Shown here piece by piece: positions 23,480 to 37,100 of a DNA stretch of 64,000 nucleotides (its first letter is position 1; each line of letters opens with the position of its first letter). A program made the translations under genes and the position numbers. The stretch comes from Chanodichthys erythropterus. Lineage: Eukaryota > Chordata > Actinopteri > Cypriniformes > Xenocyprididae. The notes below the pieces were generated by a model that was not told the DNA's origin, did not search any database, and saw only the letters and a list, made by a program, of their open reading frames with translations. Location of the stretch: the NCBI RefSeq assembly GCF_024489055.1, contig NC_090243.1:13737501-13801500 (forward strand). The letters run 5' to 3'.

Positions 23480-24120
23480 GCCTATAAAAAGCTGGTCAGT
23501 TTGAAAGTGACCTCTGAGTAACCGTTGCTTCAAGCATCGCTACATTATTGATGGGTGATGGACATTCTTTGCCTGCAAAGTTTCGCTAATGACTGTGCTT
23601 TAAGAATAACTTGTTTTCTTTCAATTAGACCTCAAATCTGAATGTTGCTAGACAGCTGCAATGGTCCATAAACTGCTGCAAATATTGAAAACATCTTTAA
23701 TGCTGGAATCAGCTGCATTTTACATTGTGTACTGATCCATACAGTAAATGCCTACAGGTCATTTATCACACAAAGTGTGAAGAAATCATGTCTAAGCACC
23801 TGGCCTGAGCCTTAATGCATTTCTGGCTCTACAAATCAGAGCTATGTTTTATTATTTATTTTATTTCCCCTATACGCCATTGTTGCCCATATCCTATACA
23901 ACATGACTTGAAGTTTTGACCTTTCAGTGCTCATATGCTGTGAGGTAAATATGATATCAGCAATATATAAATAAACTGTGACGCTGACAAATGTTTGTTC
24001 CATTAAGGTCACTGCACTTAAAGGGCATTCATTAGCATTTCCAATTTCTAATGGCATTGGAAGGCTGCAGCTTTTGTACAAGTACAATCAAATTGCCTTT
24101 CATAGTTGACCTAACTTAAC
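23480..24120. other. Unique stretch, candidate conserved non-coding element
   Basis: Non-repetitive, no convincing frame. It is dense in homeodomain and HMG-type cores (ctaatgac, caattaga, cattaag, cattagcat, ctaatggc), in contrast to the flanking transposons. Conservation is inferred and was not measured. Confidence 0.35.
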
Positions 24121-24592
24121 CTTACTTAAGGAGTACTTCACCCATATATGAAAAATCTTTCATTATTTAGCACCATCATGTCATTCATGAGAAATTTTAT
24201 AGAAATTGATCTCAGTTTTCAATGCATTTACAATGACAGAAAAATGTTGTTGTGTTCCAACAGATACATCAATTGGACATCAGTGTGTTGACGTCAATTT
24301 GACGTCAATTTGGGTTTTTTTTCAACATAGGGGAATGAGGAGATTTAATGCCTTTTTATTACAACTATGGCAGTTGTATGTTTGTTTTATATTTACATTG
24401 ATCGAACCACAGTAATGCTATTCATATGTTTTCTAGTGGTTACTAGCTATGTGCCTGTACACTTAAACTATGGTTGCTACAAAAATACCTTAAGTATATT
24501 AAAGTTCACCCAAAAATGAGGTGAGGTTATTCATTACTTACTCTCATGCTGTTCCACACCCATAAGACCTTTGTTAATCTTCGGAACACAAA

Positions 24593-25485
24593 TTAAAGGT
24601 CCCGTTCTTCGTGATCCCATGTTTCAAACTTTAGTTAGTGTGTAATGTTGTTGTTAGAGTATAAATAAAATCTGTAAAATTTTAAAGCTCAAAATTCAAT
24701 GCCAAGCGAGATATTTTATTTAACAGAAGTCGCCTACACCGAACGGCCAGTTTGGACTACATCCCTCTACTTCCTTCTTTAATGACGTCACTAAAACAGT
24801 TTTTTGACTAACCTCCGCCCACAGGAATACACAAGAGTTGCGTTTGTAGAGTGTGTTTGTCGCCATGTCGTCGAAACGGTGTTATTTTCATCCCGCAGTC
24901 CAATCACCTTTGTTTGGTCTTCCCAGGGACGCTGTACATAGAGATCAATGGTTACAATTTATGTTTAACTCGTTCCTGAAAATTATAATTGTGTTATCCT
25001 TACTGCAATAGTTAATGTTGGACTGCAGTGCACATAATGGCCACAAGGTACTCTTCTGAGTGAGTGTTAACGTTGTACATTTTCTGTCGCTGCTTGTGGA
25101 AATTAAAGAGTTCAGTCTCTCGGGAATTATTGTCTTTTGTGTTCATTCGGCACAACACCACAATAATCCACATGTAAAACTATGTGCAGCACACGTTATG
25201 GTAAGAGGCGTGACCTTTCCCGGCAAGGAGCGCTAAGCTGCTGTCGAATCACAACACAGGAACCGCTGGCACAATCAGAACTCGTTACGTATTTCTGAAG
25301 GAGGGACTTCATAGAACAAGGAAGTCATCAGCCCGTTTTTATGACAGTGGAAACAGCGGTATACAGATAAGTAAATTATGTGAAAAATACTGTGTTTTTT
25401 TACACGTGAAACATGAACACATGTTATATTGCACACTATAAACACAATCAAAGCTTCAAAAAAACACGAAAAATGGGACCTTTAA
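24593..25485. mobile_element. TTAA element family C nested in family B
   Basis: TTAA at 24593-24596 and 25482-25485. Ends TTAAAGGTCCCGTTCTTCG and 'cgaaaaatgggacctttaa'. The host reads 'cacaaattaa | gatatttttgttgaa', exactly as in the empty copy at 26820-26842, which proves insertion at TTAA. Interior block 'tttagttagtgtgtaatgtt' is shared with 36347-37200. Confidence 0.88.
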
Positions 25486-26724
25486 GATATTTTTGTTGAA
25501 ATCCAATGGCTCAGTGAGGCCTCCATAGCCAGCAATGACATTTCCTCTCTCAAGATCCATTAATGTACTAAAAACATATTTAAATCGGTTCATGTAAGTA
25601 CAGTGGTTCAATATTAATATTATAAAGTGACGAGAATATTTTTGGTGCGCCAAAAAAAAAAGAAAAAAGACTTATTTAGTGATGGCCAGTTTCAAAACAC
25701 TGCTTCAGGAAGCTTCAGAGCATAATGAATCAGTGTGTCGAATCAGCTGTTCGGAGCGCCAAGGTCACGTGATTTCAGCAGTTTGGCGGTTTGACATGTG
25801 ATCCATCAGTGTGTTGACGTCAAATTGATGACAATTTTTTATAAATTAAATTATCATATTATATTATATCATATTATATTATTATTATATATTTTTGTAT
25901 GCACAAATAATCAATTACAATGTTTTAATTGTTTCCAAATTGCGTGAGCTTTGATTTGTGAAAAAAGGTGCACATGTAAGAAAAGGTGTTAAAATATCCA
26001 TGATACCACTTCAGCTATCTCTAGTTATGAATTTCATGCCCTCTGGTTTTGTATGAGTTCTTTCAAACATGGTTAGGTTAGCTAAAGTTCTGCTATCACC
26101 TGACCAATCATTCTTATTTTCATCTTCTGTATTATGCATATCCCACTGTTTTTGTATAGTTTGACTGTCAACCGTCTCACATTAATCATTAATTGATATC
26201 CAATACATTATTCAACAATACATATCCAAAACAAAATTCCTCATCTTTCAGACACAAGGAATACCGAATAATTCAAAGGCAATAATTGCTTGCATTCAGA
26301 AGCTGTCTTGGGAACCCACAACATTAGCATTAGCATTTTAGCTTTACAGATTTCAAGATCTTGTAGCCCAATAGGTTTTTTGGTTAGCACTCCCATATGT
26401 TAATTGAATAAACAAGTAGTACAGACTAGTATTTTAGCTAAGGATATTGACTGCTCTTGAAGAAGTAAGTCTGAAAATAATTGTATTAGGGACTTTCCTT
26501 GCCATATCACTAACTAGCGGGGTATTTTGGTATTTATATTAAATCACCTATTAGGGGAATGAGGGGATTTAATGCCTTTTTATTACAACTATGGCAGTTG
26601 TATGTTTGATTTGCAGTTACATTGATCAAACCACAGTAATGCTATTCATAGGTTTTCTAGTGGTTACTAGCTATGTGTGCCTGTACACTTAAATTATGGT
26701 TGCTACAAAAATACCTTAAGTATA

Positions 26725-27277
26725 TTAAAGGGTTAGTTCACCCAAAAATTAAAAGTCTGTTATTTATTAATTATCCTCATGCCTTTCCACACCCGTAAGA
26801 CCTTTGTTAATCTTCGGAACACAAATTAAGATATTTTTGTTGAAATCCGATGGCTCAGTGAGGCCTGCATATAGCCAGCACTGTACTAAAAACACATCTA
26901 AATCAGTTCATGTGAGTACAGTGGTTCAATATGAATATTATAAAACAACAAGAATATTTTAGGTGCGCCAAAAAAAAACTAAATAACGATTTATTTAGTG
27001 ATGGCCAATTTCAAAACACTGCTTCAGGAAGCATCAGAGCATAATGAATCAGTGTGTCGAATCAGCTGTTCGGAGCGCCAAAGTCATGTGATTTCAGCAG
27101 TTTGGCAGTTTGACACGTGATCCGAATCATGATTCGATACGTTGATTCATAACGCTCCGAAGCTTCATGAAGCAGTGTTTTGAAATCGGCCATCACTAAA
27201 TAAGTTGTTATTTTGTTTTTTGCGGCACCATATATATACAATATACAATATACATTTTGGGTGAACTAACCCTTTAA
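26725..27277. mobile_element. TTAA element family B, complete copy
   Basis: TTAA at 26725-26728 and 27274-27277; ends TTAAAGGGTTAGTTCACCC and 'gggtgaactaaccctttaa'. The interior is an imperfect palindrome: 'cttcaggaagcatcagagc' pairs with 'cgctccgaagcttcatgaag'. Confidence 0.82.
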
Positions 27278-28315
27278 GTATTACCTATTCTGTTTGTCAT
27301 GATATTTACAAAACTGAGAACTGAAAATCAGAAGCACTACTTCATGTTTAATTGGGATTGGAGCTAAACTTTGCAGGACAGTGGCCCTCCAGGAGCAAGA
27401 TTGGACACCCCTGGTCTACACAAGTGTTTTTTTGTAACAGAGCTGCCATTGTTGAGTTTATGTGGTTTATTTTCCTTTGGTTTACTTCATGGGTTCATCA
27501 GAGACGAGTTGTATCTGGCAGCGCTCACATTCAATTTAGGTCAATTCACTGACCTACTTTTTTACTGTACGATGATAATTACACATGGCAGTCTTAACGA
27601 GACCAGTGTTTCCACATCATGAAGGGAGCTTAGTGTGTGTTTGTGTGGCATTGAATGTTCTTGATCTGGTGTGAAATGAATGTTTCTTTTAAAACATCCT
27701 CATTAAATGCATAGCCATGGATAAAGCATTGCATGCCAGCTTTGGTTTGCTTAATGCAATTGACGTAGAATTGTGTAGGGGAAAGGATGTGAGTTATCTG
27801 ACCATGCTAATTTTCTGACAGAGTGTATTTTCGAGGATGGACAAAAAACCAAAGGCAGCAGTTTAAACTTATGCCTTCATTTGCATTTGAAAAAAGTTAC
27901 AATTTCAAACGCAGTACATGCATATTCGTGTTTGTTGATTGTTCTTCACGCACAGAGAAATCACTCTCGTGTCATAATTATCAATATTTAGAATAAGAAA
28001 CAAAGTATTAGGCACTTTTCAAGAATAGGGTACAAACTGATGTCCCATTAAAATTCTGACATTTAAGACTTTGCCCTGTCCCACTTCAGTAGTCTTTATC
28101 ATTTTGACTGTATCCAACAATTAAATGTCATAATAAAACACAAATTGGGTTTTAAATTATATTCAGACATAAAATTCAAAAATAAGGGTATACTACATAT
28201 AAAATAAATAAAAAATAAAACACATCATGTAATATTTAGTTTGACCTTTTCTTACCCAATTTGTGGAAAGTACCATTACAAATGCTGAGCCAATTGATGA
28301 TTGAAGACACTGAGA
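27278..28315. other. Intergenic spacer
   Basis: No gene recognised. 27620-27840 is unique and contains several TAAT-type cores; the rest is AT-rich. It ends where the plppr4 3' end is predicted. Confidence 0.35.
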
Positions 28316-30177
28316 AGATTTAAATGGCAAATGTTTATTCAAACACTGATACAGCACAGTTTTTATTCATCTACCCTGTTACTGGAGCAAAACAAAACCA
28401 TGTAACGTTAGAAACAAACTGTATGTTAACAGAGTTTGACATATTTTTTCAGCCAGGCCGCAGCAACATTAACACATAACATCACTGTAACAGGTTCGAC
28501 TGGATTCATTCCTATTCAAACTGAATCTCACGTCACTGTGTCGATGACAGTTACACAGAGTGCTACAGAGTAAAATGTTCCTCGGAAAACACACACACAC
28601 ACACTGCTACCAGCATGCTTAATGCATTTCTAAAATCATTAGCGCACATTAACAGGTATCCAACAATCTCTTGACATGTTAGAGATAACATACAGTGTAC
28701 TCTGGTGTGATTTAAAATATCTTTATCTATAAAGATTGTCAACAAGTAGTTTATATTCAGTATAAATAGTTACACTTGCAGCTTCTACACAAATGCATAA
28801 TTTACAAAAAGAAAACCAAAAATAAATGTGAAATATCAAACTACCATGCATTGGCTACAGCTGTGCTGAAAGAGTTTGTGGTTTATAAGAATACAGACTT
28901 CTATAGAAATGTTTCAAAACAGAATCTTCTCTTTAAAATACCCTTTGGCACATTAATTTACAGTTTATAAAAAGTTACACAGTAAATTAACATGGAATTT
29001 AATGTCTCTGCTGTAGTTTTAAACAGCTAAGATGACACTAGATTTAATGAGCCACTTCTTGCTCATTGCAAATCTCTTTGTGAACAGTAAAGCCATCTTT
29101 CTTTTTTCTTTGTGGGCTACTCAAGTGTATATAAAACATTTAATATGACTGTTTGGCCTAAAAAGCTGGAGCTCACAGTGGTATAACCACAGTTAGATAA
29201 TCATTGTGGAATATTGTTTTGCTACTAATGCAGCTAACCTTAAAATAACTGACATACAATCAGAATTATATTTTGGAATAAAGTAAAATTAATTCTGTTA
29301 TGCAAATATACATTTGAGAAAAGAGTGGAAGAGCGGAAGAAATGAATCTTGTTTGTATTCATTGGTATTTGTATGTAAAGTATAGTTTTTTATGTTTGGA
29401 TAGACACGGATACATACAATATCATTGTTTGGACAAATTCGGAAACATTAAGCCTTTTATGTGTCTATTGAAATATACATGAACATACTTTTTACGTACA
29501 AATTCCTACAGATACATATTTAAAGTATTTGTATTGCAAGTAGTAAACGTGAAGTGCATGTCATTTTATGACTATCATTTGCTACAGAGAATATTCTAAG
29601 CACTTATGGTCATTAGGAAGTTCAAATGACAGTTTTCAGGAGTGCAATGAACAGATTGGAAAACAATATTTTTTTCTATTTCAACATCTGTTTTTTTTTT
29701 TTTTTTAAAACTTGTCATTTTTTACATAATGTTCTAAGAATTGGGCAGCACCAAGTTTAAAAGTTATTTACAGAATACAAAAATAAGAGTTTCAGCTAGC
29801 ATAGTTATCAGTGTATGAATGAGTGAATGATGTATATTAAAGTTTGACTATATGAAAAATCTTTTTAAGATATTTGTGATGTTAAATACTTAAATACAGT
29901 GTTGCAGTTCAAACTTGGCACAGTCACAGTTTCATCTTCACAGTGTCACAAAAGGTAAGACCATTTCCATGTGATATACTGTCAATGTCATTAGCACAAA
30001 AGTAAACCAAAACCTGAATTTTGTGCTTTTCTTGCTATCATGTATATATTTTTAAGTCAGTGAATCATCTCATGCATAACGTCATTGGAGATGTGTAAAA
30101 CATAGCAACCCAACCAACCAACCAACCAACCTCTTCTAGTTTCTTCATTTGCTTGTTTTTGTTGAGATATTGACTGA
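28316..30177 (-). other. plppr4: Probable plppr4 3' UTR
   Basis: About 1.85 kb after the TAG stop (30178-30180), free of recognisable transposons in an otherwise transposon-rich region, which suits an exon. Two minus-strand AATAAA signals (28362-28367 and 28334-28339) mark a likely end near 28320. A (CCAA)n run lies at about 30110-30130. Confidence 0.5.
28334..28367 (-). terminator. Paired polyA signals for plppr4
   Basis: Two AATAAA hexamers on the minus strand 28 bp apart at the end of the repeat-free tract that follows the plppr4 stop. Confidence 0.45.
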
Positions 30178-33100
30178 CTACTCTTTGAAAACTGGGGTGG
30201 TTGATGTTCCCTTGTAAAAAATGTTCCTGGTATTATCTGGACTGTTTCCTCTTTCAGGGATGAGGATCCTGGTTTTTCTTCGCAAGCTGGAGTCGCGGCT
30301 CCCAGGACCAGATTCAGTCATTTCCATGGGAGTGACCCGGATGGTGGAAATGGTCTGGTTGGGATGGTGATCACTGCCAGCTGTAGATACAATAGGGACA
30401 GTCGGGACAGTTGGCACGGCTACGACTTTAGGAGCATTAGAGCCATTCTTCTTTCTGTCCGTAGAGCTCTTTCTATCTGTAGAACTGTTCCCATCCCTCA
30501 CGGATTCAGAGCTCTCCGAGTCCCGATTCAAGTCGTTAAGCTCAAATGACTGTCTAAAGCTGCTTTGGGACTTCCACGTCCAGGAGCCACTTCCATCCGT
30601 GGAGTGCGCATGCACCAGGGGTCGACCATTCTCCGGATGGGCTTCCACCCGAATGATTGCTCCAGTGCTGCCTTGACCTCCGGACTCCTCAGTTAGGCTC
30701 TTGTAGCGCTGCAGCGGTGCTGTGGAGCTGGTGTGGCTGCTGCTTTCAGAACTGGGAGAGCTTCCCTGCAAGAGACCTTGCTGCTTGGACATCGCAATGA
30801 CCTGCATGATGCGCGGCTGGCCATTAGAATTAGTCCTAACCATCGGTACCTCACCGCCCTTCTCCACAGTCCTATCCATGCTTTTCAACCATTTGTCACG
30901 GACGTTACTGTTATTCGCCAAGCCGCCCATGTTCTCCTGCGTCTCCTCTGGGATGTGGACCAACTGCGAGGAACCAGGCCGAGACTGCATGGGTATCCGA
31001 GCACCGCCGGCAATCCCGCTGGGGTTGCTTGGTAGTGTTGTACTCCCAGTGGCCATTTTTAAGTATGGGGTTCCAGGTCCGTGATGTTCACCGTTGATTC
31101 CCACAGCTGAGGGTTCAGAATTGCAGCGGACATCCATGCTGTTTGGAGGGGACTGTCCTGGTCCACCTTCCATGGCATGCAGGGAATGTTTATGGTTCTC
31201 GTTCTTACTCTTCCATTGCAGCAACAGCTGCTTGGATCGACTAGAATCTACCGAGGATGTGTGGATGGTGGCATTCCGGAAGGCAGACTCATCCATGGCG
31301 GGTGTATGTACTCTGGGCAAGGTGTTGAAGGTCACCATGTTCTCCTTGTGTGGAGGGCTGCGAGTATTGATGACCTCCACATCTCTGCTTGTTTTTTTCA
31401 GGCTGCTAAGAGGTCCGGCCTTGTGGTGTTGGGCGTTGCGGTGCAGGATGCCTTCAGAACATGAAGATGAGAGGCCATCACTTCCACTGCAACTCTTGGC
31501 AGGAAGGTGGTGACCTTGATGGCACAGGTCAGCCATAGTTCGATGAGAATCCCGAACGTGAAACTGACTCGTCTGTTTCTCCTTGCTCGGTTGAAAGTTT
31601 CCTACAGCAAACAAACCCTGGACAGACAAAACACAATATTTCATTGGTACTTCCCAACATACTTAATAATATTGGTTTGCTTAACACAATATACCCAAGT
31701 AGGACATATTCCTGGATCAACATCCTTTTTGGTCCTGGAACAACTTTGCTGTGAACTGTCTGATTTTATGGTCAGACTCAGGCCAGAGTTTGGAGAATTT
31801 AAAAAATCAGATTCCTTCTGATTTTAGGGAAAGGAAAGGGTTAGCTACAGTATACAGCTTGGCTTATGATTGATGGGAATGTTGTTCCAGAACTGACAAA
31901 GATCTGATCCGGGAGCAAGTCCTAGTTTGGCTAAATCATGGCGTTCATGTTTCATGTTGTAGACATGCAAGTAAATAGCATTACCATGACTTTTTATCTG
32001 ACGAAGATTCTTTAAAATGCTATCAAATATATGATAAACTGCCTATATTCATCTCACTAGGTAAACAGCGATGCCCCCTCCAAGCAGAAAGCCCAGGTAA
32101 ACGTCAATGGCGTGGTTCTTGTGCTGAATAATGCGGGTTAGGCCACATATGATTGCACAGATAATAAAGGAGAAGACCAGAAGAGGCTTCAGCAGTTTGG
32201 ATGAGTCCGTCAGTGTGCTGTTGAAGTACATCTGTGCAAGAAAAAGACGATCATGATCACAAATTTGCTGTAATGTTTCCAAGCTGAAGCAGAATCAGGT
32301 AGCAGTGAGCCAGAACCATCCGCTTTTCATTGCAAATGAACATAGACACTTTGATAATTATAATGATCTTAAAACACATAACAAAAAAATGAATTAACCA
32401 CAGGGAATATGAATCAGCTGATTTGAGCATATCATAGAGCGCATTATCGCTACACCAATGAAGTGCTTTTAGATCATTTGTGTATTTTGAGATTGGGTAG
32501 ACCCTAGGGTTGTGGTTGGTAGAGTTCCCAGAGACATGAGTCAGCATCCACTGACTCAAGATTATTAGACTGACTGTAGACTGACGACAATGTGTAAGAT
32601 CATTTAAACAGCTTAAACTGTGTTCTTGTAATGGAAATTCAGAAGGGTTGAAGCGAAACTGCTCAATATAAATAACAGTTGATTATTTGTTGTATGTAAT
32701 GAATCAAATGACCTAGAGCTTGAGAGGAGCAATATAGATTGAAAACCACACTTTGAAATTGTCGGGTTTTGATGTTAAAACTTAAAAAGAGATATTGACC
32801 TGCCAGAAAACCAGGAAAGGTGTTTGCATGCAGAATAATGGGCAAAAAATATGTCTAGACCTTTATGACCTTTAACTGACAATAGAACACTATTTACACG
32901 ACCAAACACATTTTCAGCTCTTTATGCAAATTTGGGGTAAGGTTTTGCATGCGAACAAGTTCTTTGAATCTAAATTAGTCAGTTTATAATTTTTTATGTA
33001 AATGTAAATACCTTTTTTTGCATTGTCAACATATATCAACATACAGTATACTCTATAATGTGCACATAGGTCATGTCGTTTTACACTGCCCTCCAAAAGT

Positions 33101-34162
33101 TTGGAAACACCCCTGGCAAAGTGTGGTTTTGGACGATATCAGCATAAATCCTCATCATTTTCTGGTGCAAATATATTACAGTAACTTGACATTATAATTG
33201 AAGACCAGCAATGATCATTTCCATTTTGATTACATAATAATGGCAATATATACATGTCAAAGTTAGAAATCCCCTTTTGCCAGCTGTGATGCCTGGTTAC
33301 TGGTTTAAACTTGGCCCAGGTTTGTAAAAGATTTTTGAGTCAGCAAACCTTAATAGATTCAACAATTGATTGCCAATTAAGTTTAGAATACAATGAACCA
33401 ATCAGAACCCAGTTTAGGTCAGATAGCTGCTAATGGTGGATATTTTGATGAATCGAAAAAGTTTTTTTCTATGTATAAACGGAATATAATAAAATATGTT
33501 TTCGTAGTTTGTGTAGTACCTTATCAGTGCAAAATTATCACAAATTAAAAAGGATTCATGCCAATATTATCCAAAACCCCACTTTTCTAGGGTGTTTCCA
33601 AACTTTTGGAGGGCAGTGTATGTTTTGATTTCAAGAGCAGAGAAAAATGAGAATGAGATTTTTGGTATTTAACAGCATTTTGTTCAACATGTAAAGACAC
33701 ACATTTTTGTATTCTTACCCTCAAATGGACAATTACATACAAACACATAAAAACACATGACTCAAACGGGTCAACGCTACTTTGACAAGCTCCACAAAAC
33801 TGCATGAAGGTATCCGGATGTTGCAGCACAAATAACAGTAGAGAGCTGTAGTCTTTTTATCCACACATCAGGGTCAGTTTTTCACAGAAAGTGACATGAG
33901 TGCAGCTTTTTTATCTGTTAGTCTCTAGCAACACAGTGAATTGAAAGTGCCTGAATACTTCTGAATGCCTGACTTTTACTCACCGAGACATAAACAGCAG
34001 CAAAGGATGCCAGTGTTGCATGCTGTGACGGGAAGGATTTTCTGAAATAAATGAAAGGAATTCCGATCAGTTCTGGCATCAAAAGAGTTTGAAACAAGAA
34101 TACAGCAGACACTTTTGAAACATTCCTACATATTGCGCATACAAGATCTACATCTCTTTAAG

Positions 34163-34194
<32 letters not shown>

Positions 34195-37100
34195 TATTGT
34201 CTGTGCAATTAGTAATTACTAATATGAATGTTCTAGAGACAAAGTTTATGCCCATGGCTACTGGCTCTTTGGGAGACTCCCATGGTGTGGTGAATCTGTT
34301 GAACCTAATGGTGTATCTGCATCTTCTCTGACTGTTCAGAGGATAAATAAACATTCACAGCGGCCTCGTAAGCAGGAAACAACAAATATCATAATATGCT
34401 ATACTCTATATTTTTGACAAACAGAGACATTGTAAATAAAAAAGTCTGGAGAAAGCATGCAAAAATCTTCAACATTATTTACAATTTCAGAACCATTAGA
34501 TTACACTTGCTGGTCTACAACACAGCCAAGTTTCAACTTAGTCTGATGAAGAGTTCTGGAATTGACACAACAGCAAATCTTGTTCAGATAGAGAGGGAGT
34601 TATACACTGGGTAAACAATATCTTTGTATTTGTGTCAGCATCATACATATGCTCAGAAATTCATAAGCCACTTCAGTACTTTATTATTTAGTGAATTCAC
34701 TAGTGGAGAGATGGTCACCAGCCTCATCCATTCCTTTGAAAACCAACCTTATTAAAAAAGTACATCAAAAGCTGTTCTGTTAATCTACAGCCTCTATTCT
34801 TAGGCTGCAGTGAAGCTTGGCTTTGATCTGTATGGGCTCTTGTGCCTATATCGTTCATATGAATTCCTGAGAGTCAAGAATTCACACTTGACTAGTACTT
34901 AAAGATTTTTTATCAGCTTGTCTGTATCAGCAGATGTTAAGATAATCTATGTTTCACATGACTGTGGCACAGTTAATCCAACAGAGATCTAGGTCTCCGC
35001 TTGCCAAGAATCAGAGCTGTACCTGCCGGCGTTGATGACAGCAGCATCAGATCCTGAGCAGATGTCCTCCAGGATGAAGAAACTTTCCTCACAGGAGGTA
35101 TTGAGGTGAGTGTAGTTGGGCTTGCAGACAGTCAGGAAGTAGGGGGTGGGGTAACCCGTCGACAACTGGATGATGTCGGTAATCAGAGCCGTGGCACATA
35201 AGCCAAATACGTGAACGCCTGAAAAGAAAAAGAATTTTAATGCACCGATATCTGATAATTACTTTAAGTTGATAACCAGTATATTGGATGATTTTATATA
35301 TCAATCTTTTGTTTTCACGTTAGACAACTAGGAATGATGTGGGATCCAGTGATCATTTGACTATAATTAATCGTCCTATTGTACTGATAATAATAACATT
35401 AAAAAACCTTATCAGTCGATACCAATATGACCACAGATATTTTGTCATTTTATTGCCAGGAATATTTAGATGCATATTCTGAGAGATAGATATGTTTGTG
35501 TTTTGTTTGTTTGTTTTGTGCATTTAATGCGTAATCAAAGGTAACAGCCTGAACATTCTTCAGAATTTCTCCTTTTGTGTTCAGTGCAAGAAAACATTTT
35601 TTAAATTCATTCCTCAGAATTCCAGCCACAAAAATGTAACATTTCATGTGTTCTTCATAGGTAAAAGAATAAAGACTAATCAGGATTGAAAGACAATTAT
35701 CTGCTAGAAATGTGACCTACCCACAAACCTGACACCTCGCCGGACGAAAGAGTTAAAGTTGCAGCCGGCTGCATTGATATCGGCTTCGGCTCCACCTCCG
35801 CACTGCGCTCGGGACAGACAGCAGAACAGAATCCCCTCTCCGATCATGATCTGTGGACATGCAACACACCAGGTTAGAGGTGGAAGTGGATCAAATGTTC
35901 AGAATGGTGGATATCTCTCCTCTCAGATTGCACTCAATGGTCTCATACTATCTCTTCAGGAGGTTCTTTTTACCATGACACCAAATCCAGAAGCTCTGAA
36001 GTGAAGCTACAGATGCCTTTAAACAGAACAGCCATAATGTCCTTGTCTACTTGTAAATGCACAGTTTTGATGAGCCATAATGCAATCAGCTCTCACTTGG
36101 GTTGAGAGAGCGGCCGTTTTGATCATTGCACACTTATGTATTAATGCCCATCTTAAGCAGGGCTGTCACTGTACATCAAAGGCACATCCATCCTTAATCT
36201 GCTCCAGATCTGTCCCCGTCGTTTCACATACCTGTCTTCTGAAATTCACGCACCCACTGACTTCTGCACAAACATTAGTCAGTGAAGTTCTGCTTTCATG
36301 GAGTTGAATCATTTCAGCTAAAATGGTCATAAGCTAAATAAATAAATTAAAGGGGTGCTTGATTATGGTTTCACTTTTTTAACTTTAGTTAGTGTGTAAT
36401 GTTGCTGTTTGAGCATAAACAACATCTGCAAAGTTACGACGATCAAAGTTCGAGATATTTTCTTTTAAAGAATTCTCTGTTTAAGGACTACAACAAACAG
36501 CTGGTAGGGACTACAACGAGCTTCTTCTTTGGTTAGTGACATCACTAATCCTACAATTTACATAAACCCCGCCCCGATAACACGTAACAAAGGGGGCGAG
36601 GCCATGTTGGGCTGCTTTTGAGAAGAGGAAGAGTTGTTGTAGTAGAGTGTTGTTGTCATGCCGTCATTTTACGCCGGACTGCTTCACAAACGAGGGTCAA
36701 TTCAATGCTGGATTTGCACAAAAGATTAACATGAGGCACGTGCTAGTAGATGAATTGAATCAACTCCACAGCAACTACATATATTTATCCACAAACCATT
36801 CAGAAACGTCCAGTTTCATTCTAAAAGTTGTAACTTCTTCGTGAGTCTCTCCATCAGTGTCGACTGCGGTTTGAACAATGTAAGACTGAACACCGTTACT
36901 GACAATCCTCATTTTGGCTGCGTGAGATACTCCAGCTTTGTTGTTGTTGAGCAACCGAAGCGTGAGCTGTTAAAGCTCCACCATCTTTTGGAAAGCAGGC
37001 CGGGAGCAGCAGCTCATTTGCATTTAAAGGGACACTCACAAAAATGGCATGTTTTTGCTCACACCCAAATAGGGGCAAATTTCACAAGCTATAATAAATG

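Larger units (their letters stand above)
24278..27277 (+). repeat. Diverged tandem duplication with nested TTAA elements
   Basis: 'catcagtgtgttgacgtcaa' occurs at about 24279 and 25806. 'ggggaatgagg...tttaatgcctttttattacaa' occurs at 24330 and 26553, and each is followed by the same roughly 170 bp and then a family B element. Copy 1 contains an extra element (24593-25485). Copy 2 contains about 700 bp (25840-26550) absent from copy 1. Confidence 0.7.

Noticed and set aside
30364..31513. Plus-strand frames of 61-139 codons across the plppr4 last exon
   Set aside because: They are antisense shadows of a well-conserved 479-codon coding exon; no splice sites or homology of their own.
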